Source: CBDDLD01 sp965250025 (GTDB taxonomy: Bacteria > Bacteroidota > Bacteroidia > Flavobacteriales > Flavobacteriaceae). From it: a stretch of 64,000 bases of DNA. Under the pieces are notes generated by a model. The model ran no database searches. It was not told the origin of the DNA and saw only the letters and a list, made by a program, of their open reading frames with translations. Both the position numbers and the translations under genes were made by a program. Location: assembly GCA_965250025.1 (NCBI GenBank), contig OZ252283.1:248001-312000 (forward strand), written 5' to 3'. The first letter of the stretch is position 1. Every line of letters starts with the position of its first letter. Of this stretch, positions 45,892 to 54,547 are shown one piece after another.

Positions 45892-47201
45892 TTAAAAAAT
45901 ACAGACCTATGAGATCGAGAATATACATATTAAGCCTAATAATTTCGGTGTTTATAGCGTCCTGTGATAAACGCACTAGTGATAAAAAAAATTCCCCAAA
46001 CCAACAAAAAACAGAACAAGTGACAGCTAAAGATATATTAGGAAATCCGGACTATTTAGCCATCTCATATGGAGGCTACCGCCAGACATCCAGAGAAGTA
46101 CAGCCCACAATAGAACAATTGAAAGAAGACCTTAAGATCCTGAAAGCACTTAACATAAAAGTGCTGAGGACATATAATGTACAGCTGGTACAGGCTTCTA
46201 ATCTTTTGAAAGCCATAAAGGAGTTGAAATTAGAAGATGAGGAATTTGAGATGTATGTGATGCTAGGGGCCTGGATAGATTGTAAAAATGCATGGACAGG
46301 TATGGAACCCGATCATAATGTGGAAAGCGAACAAAATGAAGGGGAGATTAAAAGAGCTGTAGCATTGGCTAAACAATATCCAGAAATTGTAAAGATTATA
46401 GCAGTTGGTAATGAAGCCATGGTAAAATGGGCCACCAGCTATTATGTGCAACCGGGAGTCATACTCAAATGGGTTAATCATTTGCAAGCGCTAAAGCGTT
46501 CGGGAGAATTACCAGAAGACCTGTGGATTACCAGCTCAGATGACTTTGCTTCTTGGGGTGGAGGAGATCCGGCATATCACGTTAAAGAACTGGAAGAGTT
46601 GATTAAAGCTGTTGATTATGTGTCGATGCATACCTACCCATACCATAACACACATTATAACCCGGAATTTTGGGGAATTCAAGAAGCAGAAGACAGCCTC
46701 TCATATACCGAAAAGATAGAAAAGGCAATGACCAGAGCCAATCAGTTTGCCATGTCACAATATAAGGCCGTATCAGACTACGTGACAAGCCTTGGAGTTG
46801 ATAAGCCAATACACATAGGAGAAACAGGTTGGGCAACAGTTTCAAATGGACATTACGGACCTAACGGGTCAAAAGCAACGGATCAGTTCAAACAGGCATT
46901 ATACTATAAGAACATGCGGGCATGGACCAATAAAGCCGGAATCTCCTGTTTTTATTTTGAAGCGTTCGATGAGCCCTGGAAAGATGCACACAATCCAAAA
47001 GGATCCGAAAACCACTTTGGATTATTTACAGTAGACGGAAAAGCAAAATATGTGCTATGGGATGCCTTAGATAAAGGCATTTTCAAAGGACTTAAGAGGG
47101 GAGAGCGCAATATAGTCAAAAGCTATAATGGTGACATAAACGAACTGATGAAAGATGTAGAACTGCCTGCCGTAAAACAGAAAATAGCAGTGGGGTTTTA
47201 A
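45888..47201 (+). CDS. GH17-type beta-1,3-glucanase, lipoprotein
   Basis: A 437-residue enzyme of clan GH-A, GH17 type. The lipobox FIASC (Cys at about residue 26) anchors it in the envelope. Acid/base Glu176 lies in IAVGNEAM and nucleophile Glu312 in IHIGETGWAT, and ISCFYFEAFDEPWK is the last barrel strand. LRTYNVQ early in the barrel is also typical. It would degrade beta-1,3-gluco-oligosaccharides in the periplasm or at the surface. Translationally coupled to the phosphorylase gene and 10 nt before GH30. A second, signal-less GH17 is encoded at 50174. Confidence 0.88.
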   Translation: MIKKYRPMRSRIYILSLIISVFIASCDKRTSDKKNSPNQQKTEQVTAKDILGNPDYLAISYGGYRQTSREVQPTIEQLKEDLKILKALNIKVLRTYNVQLVQASNLLKAIKELKLEDEEFEMYVMLGAWIDCKNAWTGMEPDHNVESEQNEGEIKRAVALAKQYPEIVKIIAVGNEAMVKWATSYYVQPGVILKWVNHLQALKRSGELPEDLWITSSDDFASWGGGDPAYHVKELEELIKAVDYVSMHTYPYHNTHYNPEFWGIQEAEDSLSYTEKIEKAMTRANQFAMSQYKAVSDYVTSLGVDKPIHIGETGWATVSNGHYGPNGSKATDQFKQALYYKNMRAWTNKAGISCFYFEAFDEPWKDAHNPKGSENHFGLFTVDGKAKYVLWDALDKGIFKGLKRGERNIVKSYNGDINELMKDVELPAVKQKIAVGF

Positions 47202-47211
47202 TCCATTACTC

Positions 47212-48699
47212 ATGAGACAAAACAAAGTTTACATAATACTAATCGTTTTTTTAGCAATGATAAGCTGTTCAAAAAAGCAAGACATTAAAGTAGAAGTATA
47301 CGAAACTTCTGCGTCAGGGCATAAACTTACATTGATTTCAGAGTTTGTAGCATCTGAAGAGCGATCCCAGATTGCCTTAAATCCTGAAAAGAAGTATCAA
47401 ACCATTACAGGGTTTGGAGGGGCATTTACGGAGTCTTCAGCATACCTTCTAAATAAACTTAGCAAAGCCAATAGAAATGAGATATTGAAAGCATACTTTT
47501 CGAAAGAAGGGGCCAACTACTCTTTAACCCGTACGCACATGAATTCGTGCGATTTCTCACTCACCAATTACTCGTATACACCAGTTGAAGATGATATGAC
47601 TCTGGAGCATTTTACAATAGAAGAAGATATGGACGACCTGATACCGATGATAAAAGATGCGATGAACCTATCAGAAGAAGGGTTTAAAATCTTCGCCTCA
47701 CCTTGGACGGCTGCGCCTTGGATGAAAGACAATAAAGATTGGGTAGGTGGTAAATTGTTACCAAAATATTACGATACCTGGGCATTATTCTTTTCAAAAT
47801 ATGCAGATGCGTATAAAGCTGAAGGGATAAACATATGGGGCTTTACGGTAGAGAATGAACCTCATGGTAACGGTAACAATTGGGAAAGCATGCATTTCAC
47901 TCCGGAAGAGATGACCAATTTTGTGCAACATCATTTAGGACCAAAACTAGAGAAAGATGGTAAAGGCGACCTCATTATACTTGGGTATGATCAAAACAGA
48001 GCAGGGTTAAAAGCCTGGGTAGATGTGATGTATAAAGACGAAGCCTCATCAAAATATTACGATGGCACAGCTGTACATTGGTATGAAAGCACATACGATG
48101 TTTTTCCGGAAGCCTTGCAGTATGCACATCATAAAGCTCCGGATAAGTATTTAATAGAAACCGAAGGTTGTGTGGATTCAGAAGTTCCGAAATGGAAAGA
48201 CGATCAATGGTACTGGTCTAAAGAAGCTACAGATTGGGGTTGGGATTGGGCCGCTGAAGACGAAAAGTACTTACACCCAAAGTATGCTCCGGTAAATCGC
48301 TATGCGAGAGATATTATAGGATGTTTAAACAACTGGGTAGACGGTTGGGTGGATTGGAACATGGTATTAGATCGTCAGGGAGGACCAAACTGGTTTGAAA
48401 ACTGGTGTGTGGCACCAGTAATTGTAGATCCTGAAAAAGATGAGGTATACTATACGCCTTTGTATTATACCATGGCGCACTTCAGTAAACATTTTAGGCC
48501 TGGCGCAGAAGTAATTGATGCGCAACATACCGATAAGGACTTGATGGTAGCCGCAGCAAAAAATCCGGATGGATCCATAGTCGTTGCCATTTTTAATGAA
48601 GGTGATAAGGAAAAGCATTTTAGTCTGAGCTTGGGGGAATTTTCAAAAGACATAAACATTAGTGCAAAAGCCATACAAACTATAGTGTTAACTAACTAA
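47212..48699 (+). CDS. GH30 beta-glucosidase/glucanase, lipoprotein
   Basis: A 495-residue glycoside hydrolase family 30 enzyme (glucocerebrosidase-like branch). Lipobox AMISCS. FGGAFTESSAYLLNKL opens the barrel, Glu216 in FTVENEP is the acid/base and Glu318 in LIETEGCV is the nucleophile, and NWVDGWVDWNMVLD is the strand-8 signature. The C-terminal beta-sandwich is present. In laminarin PULs such enzymes remove beta-1,6-linked glucose side chains, which fits this position after GH17, though exo-beta-1,3 activity is also possible. 11 nt before the transporter gene. Confidence 0.92.
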   Translation: MRQNKVYIILIVFLAMISCSKKQDIKVEVYETSASGHKLTLISEFVASEERSQIALNPEKKYQTITGFGGAFTESSAYLLNKLSKANRNEILKAYFSKEGANYSLTRTHMNSCDFSLTNYSYTPVEDDMTLEHFTIEEDMDDLIPMIKDAMNLSEEGFKIFASPWTAAPWMKDNKDWVGGKLLPKYYDTWALFFSKYADAYKAEGINIWGFTVENEPHGNGNNWESMHFTPEEMTNFVQHHLGPKLEKDGKGDLIILGYDQNRAGLKAWVDVMYKDEASSKYYDGTAVHWYESTYDVFPEALQYAHHKAPDKYLIETEGCVDSEVPKWKDDQWYWSKEATDWGWDWAAEDEKYLHPKYAPVNRYARDIIGCLNNWVDGWVDWNMVLDRQGGPNWFENWCVAPVIVDPEKDEVYYTPLYYTMAHFSKHFRPGAEVIDAQHTDKDLMVAAAKNPDGSIVVAIFNEGDKEKHFSLSLGEFSKDINISAKAIQTIVLTN

Positions 48700-48710
48700 A
48701 ATCAAATTAT

Positions 48711-50147
48711 ATGAGTAATGAGATAACCGCAAAAAAGGATAGAGTACCTGTAGGTCAGAAGGCAGCCTTTGGTGCAGGACATTTAATTAATAATCTAATA
48801 CCAGGAATTCTCGGTGTTTTTGTTGTTATTCTTAAATCAGCTGATGGTTTTGGTATGGATACAGTATTGGCAGGACTTATTGTTGGTATTCCAAGATTAT
48901 TTGATGCCATTACTGATCCTGTGATGGGGTATATTTCAGATAATACCAGTTCTAGATTTGGAAGACGAAGACCATACATTTTTATTGGAGCTATTCTATC
49001 GGGACTTATTTTTATAATCCTATGGCAGGTTCATGATACGAATCCGGAAATGTATAACTTCTGGTACCTTCTTATTTTTTCTATCCTGTTAATTTTTGGT
49101 AATACGATTTTCTCAACACCCTTAATAGCATTAGGGTATGAGATGACTTCAGATTATAATGAGCGAACACGCCTGATGAGTTTTGCTAATACCATTGGTC
49201 AGATAGCATGGATGCTAGTGCCTTTTTTATACGTGCTAATACCAGACGATACCCTTTTTGCTTCTCAGCCTGAAGGGGTGCGTACTGTGGCTATAATAGC
49301 AGGAATTGTGATCATTGTTCTGGGTATTCTACCAGCACTATTTTGTAGAGGTATCGATGCTAGTAAAATGGAAGGTCGAGAGGATATAACCATAAAAAGC
49401 ATCTTTAATAGTATGGGGAAAATTTTTGCAGGCATTAAACTTGTGCTCAAAAATAAACCTTTTGTTAAGTTATGCTTAGCTACCTTTTTAGTGTTTAATG
49501 GTTTTCAGATTGTAGCTGAGTTTGGAGTATTCATTATCAATTTCTACATGTTTGATGGCGATTGGGGAGCTTCTAAATGGTGGATAGCATTATTCCCGGC
49601 TGTTACTGCCGCATATACAGCGTTTATTGCCATTCCAATAATCAATTGGATGGCCAATAAGTACGGAAAGAGAAAAGCCTTTATTTATGCTACGCTAATA
49701 TCTATAGTTGGATACATCTTAAAATGGTGGGGCTTTGACCCTGAAAACTATTACATGATCTTTTTACCTATTCCTTTAATGGCATTTGGAATGGGATGCT
49801 TATTCACCTTAATGATGTCCATGACAGCAGACGTTTGTGACTTGGATGAGTTGGAAAATGGCATGCCAAGAAAAGAAGGGACTTTTGGTGCCATTTATTG
49901 GTGGATGATAAAAGTTGGTCAAGGTATTGCATTGGTGTTTTCTGGGATCATTCTGAAAATACTGGGATACAATCCCAAAGCGTCAACGCAAACAGCTGAG
50001 GCACTTACAGGGATGAGGATTACAGATATCTTATTACCGGTAATAACTGCTGCCATAGCCATTTGGGTAATGCGTAATTATAGTTTGAATGAAGCCAGAG
50101 CAAAAGAGATCAAAGCTGAATTAGTGAAGCGCCGTGGAGAATTGTAA
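48711..50147 (+). CDS. GPH-family (MFS) glycoside:cation symporter
   Basis: A 478-residue inner-membrane transporter with about 12 helices, of the glycoside-pentoside-hexuronide:cation family. The N-terminal segment GAGHLINNL and the loop DAITDPVMGYISDNTSSRFGRRRPYIFIG, with Asp-Pro and the Arg-rich turn, are characteristic. MTADVCDLDELENGMPRKEGTFGA is the conserved loop of the second half. It would carry gluco-oligosaccharides with a cation into the cytoplasm, where GH149 and the second GH17 act. No SusC-type partner is encoded in the locus. Confidence 0.92.
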   Translation: MSNEITAKKDRVPVGQKAAFGAGHLINNLIPGILGVFVVILKSADGFGMDTVLAGLIVGIPRLFDAITDPVMGYISDNTSSRFGRRRPYIFIGAILSGLIFIILWQVHDTNPEMYNFWYLLIFSILLIFGNTIFSTPLIALGYEMTSDYNERTRLMSFANTIGQIAWMLVPFLYVLIPDDTLFASQPEGVRTVAIIAGIVIIVLGILPALFCRGIDASKMEGREDITIKSIFNSMGKIFAGIKLVLKNKPFVKLCLATFLVFNGFQIVAEFGVFIINFYMFDGDWGASKWWIALFPAVTAAYTAFIAIPIINWMANKYGKRKAFIYATLISIVGYILKWWGFDPENYYMIFLPIPLMAFGMGCLFTLMMSMTADVCDLDELENGMPRKEGTFGAIYWWMIKVGQGIALVFSGIILKILGYNPKASTQTAEALTGMRITDILLPVITAAIAIWVMRNYSLNEARAKEIKAELVKRRGEL

Positions 50148-50173
50148 ACAATAAATTAAAGAGGAAAGATTTT

Positions 50174-51058
50174 ATGTCACTTAGAGAAGAGAAATTTTTA
50201 GCCTTAGCCAGTATCGATTATGCTGGAAAAAGCATTGAGGATTTACGGGTGTTGTTTAGGAAAACACTAAATGCAGGAATGCATGGCTTGTGTTTCAGTC
50301 CATATGAAGAAGGACAACAACCGGGAGATCAGTTGTCGGAGGCACAGATCCGTCGTAGAATAGAAGTGATAAAGCCTTATACCAATTGGGTACGCTCATT
50401 TTCGTGTACCGAGGGTAACGAGCTTATACCCAAAATAGCTCGTGAGTATGGTATGAAAACATTGGTAGGGGCATGGCTTGGTGATGATCCCGAAATTAAT
50501 GAAAAAGAAGTTCAGGGACTTATAGAACTAGCAGATAATGGGTATGTAGATATTGCCGCTGTTGGTAACGAAGTGATGTATAGAGGTGACCTTACCGAGG
50601 AAGAATTATTAGGATTTATCTATAAGGCCAAGGCAGCTATTAAAGATATACCTGTAGGTTATGTCGATGCTTATTATGAATTCACAGAACGCCCAGCAAT
50701 TACAGAAGCTTGCGATGTGATACTGGCCAATTGCTACCCGTTTTGGGAAGGTTGCGATCAGGATTACTCACTATTGTACATGAAGGATATGTATCATAAA
50801 GCATTAAGAGCAGGAAACGGAAAAAAGGTAATCATATCAGAAACAGGATGGCCAAATAAAGGAACCAACTTGGAAGGGGCATTTCCATCGGAGGAAAATG
50901 CTATAAAATACTTTATAAATACTCAGAAATGGTCTAGAGAAGAAGATATTGAGATCTTCTATTTTTCATCATTTGATGAGTCCTGGAAGGTCGGGGCAGA
51001 AGGTGATGTTGGTGCGTATTGGGGAATTTGGGACAAAAACGAAAAATTAAAATTTTAG
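50174..51058 (+). CDS. Cytoplasmic GH17-type glucanase
   Basis: A 294-residue GH17-like TIM barrel without signal peptide or membrane segment, so intracellular, unlike the lipoprotein GH17 of the same locus. Acid/base Glu133 is in AAVGNEVMYRG and nucleophile Glu223 is in VIISETGWPN. IFYFSSFDESWKVG is the last strand. It may hydrolyse, or transglycosylate, imported beta-1,3-oligosaccharides, complementing the phosphorylase. AAAGAGGAAAGA just upstream is an unusually purine-rich, SD-like leader for this phylum. Last gene of the operon. Confidence 0.87.
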   Translation: MSLREEKFLALASIDYAGKSIEDLRVLFRKTLNAGMHGLCFSPYEEGQQPGDQLSEAQIRRRIEVIKPYTNWVRSFSCTEGNELIPKIAREYGMKTLVGAWLGDDPEINEKEVQGLIELADNGYVDIAAVGNEVMYRGDLTEEELLGFIYKAKAAIKDIPVGYVDAYYEFTERPAITEACDVILANCYPFWEGCDQDYSLLYMKDMYHKALRAGNGKKVIISETGWPNKGTNLEGAFPSEENAIKYFINTQKWSREEDIEIFYFSSFDESWKVGAEGDVGAYWGIWDKNEKLKF

Positions 51059-51218
51059 CTAAGCTATACAGCAGTCATAATTACTACAACATTACCACAA
51101 CATTATAGAATATAAAGTCTTTTTTATAAGTCATTAAAGGATTTTAAGAACTATACAACTACAGTAAAATAAAAGGTTTTAAGAGGTATTTTCAGCTCAA
51201 GAACTGATTATTAACAAC

Positions 51219-51240
51219 ATGTATATTTTTTGTTGAGGTT
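51219..51240 (+). promoter_or_regulatory. Second copy of the 22-nt PUL motif
   Basis: 21 of 22 positions match 35812-35833. It lies about 96 nt before the T9SS carbohydrate-binding gene, much as the first copy lies about 93 nt before the glycosidase-barrel gene. CAACA and TGTTG flank its left part as an inverted repeat. Confidence 0.5.
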
Positions 51241-51335
51241 GAATTGTGTAATTCTTAAAAAACAATATCTAAATTTATGAAATACGCATTTTTAGATTTT
51301 AAAAATTGATAAATAACTAATATAAGCTACGAATT

Positions 51336-52973
51336 ATGAAGAAAATTACTTTTTTTATTTTACTAATGAGCTCTGTACTATGCTACGGACAATTATCATT
51401 GAATTTTGAAGATGGTACAACAACGACCCAATTCAATTTTAATGGTGTTGGTTCGGGGAACATAGTCAATCCTCAGATGAATGCAGACAACATGTCTGGA
51501 AGAGTTTTAGAAATCGCAAAACCTGCAGGAGCGGCATGGTTTTCCGGATGTGGATTTCAGGCTGCAGCAGGTACACCTTTTGTATCCATGGCAGATGGAG
51601 AAGAATTTACCGTTAAAATCTGGTCTTCAAAAGCAAATGTGCCTTTTAGAGTACGTTTACAGGCAGATTTAGACGGCGTTGCAAATACTGCTTATAATTT
51701 TGACTTTACGGTTACTACAGCAAACCAATGGGTAGAATACACTTTAGATTTTTCGTCTCAGGTCAATGGAACAGAGCAGTATAGAGAAATAGTCATCCAA
51801 CCGGATTATGACCCTGGATGTGAAGTTCCGGGTTGTCCGGATATTGCTGCTGGAGGAACTTATCTTATAGATGATTTTCAGCAAGTAGGTGTTATGGTTG
51901 ACCCCAATACAGATGCATCATTATCTGATCTTACACTCGATGGGATGACTGTTGCGGGATTTTCTTCAAACGTACTTACTTATGATGTGGAATTACCAAA
52001 TGGTACAATGATGGCTCCTACAGTTGCTGGTGTTGCAACTCAGGATGGTGTAGGCTCGTCTGATGTAAGTGTTACTCAAGCCTCAGGAGTTCCAGGTTCT
52101 GCGACTGTAGATGTCACGGCACCTAACGGTACTGATATGCAAACCTATACGGTAAACTTTACCGAAGCACCAGCATTGCCACCGGCAGCACCAACACCAC
52201 CTTCAATTCCTGCAATTTCTATTATAAGTGATGAATATGCAAACATTAATACGCCTCAAGTTGATGTTTTTGGTGGGACATTAACTAATTTTGATTTAAA
52301 TACCGATGGTAATGAAGAAGCACGGTTATTAAATGGCGGATCTGGATTCCAATTTAACTACTTCCCAGGTAGTGCTTTTGTAGATATTTCAGCTCCAGCT
52401 ATGATGCATATCGATGTGTATTGTGATAATTTTGCCGATGGCGACGTTTTAAGAGTAAGGCTGTTAGGTAGTGATACTTCAATTACTAATATCGCAAGAG
52501 CAACTTTCCAAGCGTCTCAATCAGGAACTTGGGTAGGGATTGACTTTATGATTCCAAATGGAACAAATAGAAATGATTTTTCAGACATCGATAGTAGTCC
52601 GGGCTCTATTGATGTAACGGATTTAGCTCTAATTCAATTCAATACTTTAGATTTAGGAAGTACATTGGCAGGAAAGGATGTTTACTTGAGTAATATATAT
52701 TTTTACGCAGGATCTCTTTCCACCGAAGAGTTTACTTTAGATACGAGCTTAGAGGTATTCCCTAATCCGACTACCAATACATGGAAAATAAGAACTAACA
52801 ATATAACATTAACATCCATTGAAGTTTACGATATTTTAGGAAAAAGCGTAAAATCAATTGAAGCCAACTCTGAAGTAGTAGAAGTAGATGCTTCAGATTT
52901 AAATGATGGAATTTACATCGCCAAGATTAATTCAAATTCGGGTAGTAAAACTCTGCGACTAATAAAAAATTAG
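51336..52973 (+). CDS. T9SS-secreted multidomain carbohydrate-binding-type protein
   Basis: A 545-residue secreted protein with a signal peptide ending CYGQ. Residues about 20-185 form a CBM-like jelly-roll (FEDGTTTTQFNFNG, EFTVKIWSSKANVPF). About 190-280 is a cadherin-like beta-sandwich (DASLSDLTLDGMTVAGF to MQTYTVNFTEAP). A Pro/Ala linker leads to a second jelly-roll (about 295-460), then a T9SS type A sorting domain (VFPNPTTNTWKI to LRLIKN). No catalytic motif was seen. It shares the upstream 22-nt motif with the main PUL operon, so it should be co-regulated and probably binds glucan outside the cell. Confidence 0.85.
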   Translation: MKKITFFILLMSSVLCYGQLSLNFEDGTTTTQFNFNGVGSGNIVNPQMNADNMSGRVLEIAKPAGAAWFSGCGFQAAAGTPFVSMADGEEFTVKIWSSKANVPFRVRLQADLDGVANTAYNFDFTVTTANQWVEYTLDFSSQVNGTEQYREIVIQPDYDPGCEVPGCPDIAAGGTYLIDDFQQVGVMVDPNTDASLSDLTLDGMTVAGFSSNVLTYDVELPNGTMMAPTVAGVATQDGVGSSDVSVTQASGVPGSATVDVTAPNGTDMQTYTVNFTEAPALPPAAPTPPSIPAISIISDEYANINTPQVDVFGGTLTNFDLNTDGNEEARLLNGGSGFQFNYFPGSAFVDISAPAMMHIDVYCDNFADGDVLRVRLLGSDTSITNIARATFQASQSGTWVGIDFMIPNGTNRNDFSDIDSSPGSIDVTDLALIQFNTLDLGSTLAGKDVYLSNIYFYAGSLSTEEFTLDTSLEVFPNPTTNTWKIRTNNITLTSIEVYDILGKSVKSIEANSEVVEVDASDLNDGIYIAKINSNSGSKTLRLIKN

Positions 52974-52993
52974 CAGAGAGGTTTAAGTTTAAG

Positions 52994-53021
52994 AAGAGCG
53001 CTAATTTAGCGCTCTTTTTTT
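52994..53021 (+). terminator. Terminator after the T9SS carbohydrate-binding gene
   Basis: A 9-bp stem AAGAGCGCT/AGCGCTCTT (52994-53002 with 53008-53016), 5-nt loop, T-run to 53021. It separates this gene from the LacI gene. Confidence 0.9.
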
Positions 53022-53024
53022 AAC

Positions 53025-53032
53025 TAAATTTG
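53025..53032 (+). promoter_or_regulatory. -7 element TAAATTTG directly before the LacI gene
   Basis: An exact TAnnTTTG match, ending only 5 nt before the ATG at 53038. Initiation at the usual distance would fall on or next to the start codon, implying a leaderless transcript. Confidence 0.5.
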
Positions 53033-53037
53033 TACTT

Positions 53038-54048
53038 ATGGTTACACTAAAGGAACTGGCAAGACTGTTAAATATTTCCGTGTCAACAGTGTCTAAAGCG
53101 CTGAATGATAGTGAGGAAATAAGTACGGCTACAAAAGATAAAGTTAAACAGCTTGCTGAAGAGTTAAATTACAGACCCAATAGAATTGCACAGCAACTCA
53201 AAGCAAATAAGACAAAAACTATAGGTGTCATAGTACCAGATATCCTGAATCCATTTTTTGCTGAAGTGTTATATGGTATAGAACAAGAAGCTTCAATGTA
53301 TGGTTATGACATCATCGTATACCTCTCTAATGAGTTGTTAGATAAAGAGAAAAGGAGTTTGAAATTATTGGCTAATGGGAGTGTCGATGGTTTTATTTTA
53401 GCCATTGCCAGAGAAAGTCAGGTGAAAAATGAAATAGAACATCTAAAGCGGAGCATCACTCAGGGGGTGCCGGTAGTCATGTTTGACAGAGTAGCAGATG
53501 CTTTGGAATGTCATAAGGTGGTTGTAGACGATTATCAATCGGTATATGATGCTACCGAATATCTTGTCAAAAAAGAACACAAAAAAAGGATATTGCTGCT
53601 AAGTAACATAGAAGATCTTAGTGTAGGCAAATTGAGGATTAAGGGCTATTCTGATGCCATGACTGATAATGGATTGGAAGCCAATATCAATGTGTTAAAA
53701 CTTGGAAATGAAAACGATATGGAAAGTCATATCCATAGATGTTTAAAATCATATCCAGATACAGACGCTGTACTTTCTATAGATCATTTAACAGGAATTA
53801 TTGCAATCAATACCATTAAGAACTTAGGTAAGCATATTCCTGAAGATTTATCGGTTATAGGATTTGGATACCGCGATGCAGAATTGCTATCAAGCCCTAA
53901 AATATCAATTATTCATCAGAAGGCTCATGAAATGGGGCTAATAAGCACGCGTATGTTGATTGATGAATTAGAGAATATTGGCAATACAAAAACGTTTAAA
54001 ACGATTGTATTACAGAGTGAATTAAAACTGTTAAATACAACCAGATAA
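53038..54048 (+). CDS. LacI-family transcriptional regulator of the glucan locus
   Basis: A 336-residue repressor-type protein. The N-terminal HTH TLKELARLLNISVSTVSKALND and the hinge helix RPNRIAQQLKANKTKTIGVIVP are followed by a periplasmic-binding-protein-like sensor domain (PFFAEVLYGIEQEA, VPVVMFDRV, LSVIGFGYRDAELLSSPKIS). It lies at the downstream end of the PUL and on the same strand, so control of the locus in response to a sugar or oligosaccharide is likely. Its operator is not identified with certainty. Confidence 0.92.
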   Translation: MVTLKELARLLNISVSTVSKALNDSEEISTATKDKVKQLAEELNYRPNRIAQQLKANKTKTIGVIVPDILNPFFAEVLYGIEQEASMYGYDIIVYLSNELLDKEKRSLKLLANGSVDGFILAIARESQVKNEIEHLKRSITQGVPVVMFDRVADALECHKVVVDDYQSVYDATEYLVKKEHKKRILLLSNIEDLSVGKLRIKGYSDAMTDNGLEANINVLKLGNENDMESHIHRCLKSYPDTDAVLSIDHLTGIIAINTIKNLGKHIPEDLSVIGFGYRDAELLSSPKISIIHQKAHEMGLISTRMLIDELENIGNTKTFKTIVLQSELKLLNTTR

Positions 54049-54050
54049 AA

Positions 54051-54082
54051 AATAAAGCTGAACTTACGCTCAGCTTTATTTT
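54051..54082. terminator. Bidirectional terminator between LacI and LEA-like genes
   Basis: An 11-bp stem (54051-54061 with 54070-54080) with an 8-nt loop, A-rich before and T-rich after, between two convergent genes. Confidence 0.75.
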
Positions 54083-54103
54083 AAAAAAGAAAACAACTAA
54101 TTC

Positions 54104-54463
54104 TTAGTTTCCTTTCAATTTATCTTTGGCTTTATCCATAGCATCGTTTCCAGCATCTTTAGCTTTATCCACGGCATCACTTGCAGCATCTTTAGCATCA
54201 TCAACCATGTCTTCAGCACCTTCTTTAAGTTCATTTGCAGCATCTTCGGCAGCATCTTTAACTTCATTAGCTGCGTCTTCTGCTGCATCAACAGCATCAT
54301 TTGCAGTTTCTTTTACAGCATCTGCCGCGTCGTCTGCAGCTTCTTTAGTCGCGTCAGCTGCGTTTTCAACTGAATCTTCAGCTTTTTCTTTAGTTTCTCT
54401 ACAAGACGTAAATGACAATCCTAACATTGCAACTAATGCAAGACTTAATACAACTTTTTTCAT
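54104..54463 (-). CDS. Alanine-rich LEA-like lipoprotein
   Basis: A 119-residue lipoprotein (lipobox SFTSC, Cys at residue 21). The mature part is almost entirely Ala, Asp, Glu and Lys in irregular 7-11-residue repeats such as DAADAVKETANDAVDAAED, predicting one long amphipathic helix. Composition and repeat resemble group 3 LEA proteins and apolipoprotein-like helices. A role in envelope stabilisation or membrane contact is inference. Cys is the only anchor and no hydrophobic core exists. It follows the waaA terminator hairpin on the minus strand. Confidence 0.8.
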   Translation of the reverse strand: MKKVVLSLALVAMLGLSFTSCRETKEKAEDSVENAADATKEAADDAADAVKETANDAVDAAEDAANEVKDAAEDAANELKEGAEDMVDDAKDAASDAVDKAKDAGNDAMDKAKDKLKGN

Positions 54464-54496
54464 TTTTACAGTTTTAGTGTTAATTATTAAAAGACT

Positions 54497-54542
54497 AAAA
54501 TACTAACATTTAATGTAAATTTTAACATTTTGTTAGTATTTT
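54497..54542 (-). terminator. Hairpin terminator after waaA
   Basis: AAAATACTAACA (54497-54508) pairs perfectly with TGTTAGTATTTT (54531-54542), with a further inner ATGT/ACAT pairing. It lies just past the waaA stop at 54548 on the minus strand and ends in TTTT. Confidence 0.7.
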
Positions 54543-54547
54543 CATAT

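Noticed and set aside
54126..54506. Plus-strand frame rich in Ala and Ser opposite the LEA-like gene
   Set aside because: It is the complement of a repetitive GCA/GAT-type coding sequence. The minus-strand product has a proper signal peptide and lipobox, so the plus-strand frame is a shadow.
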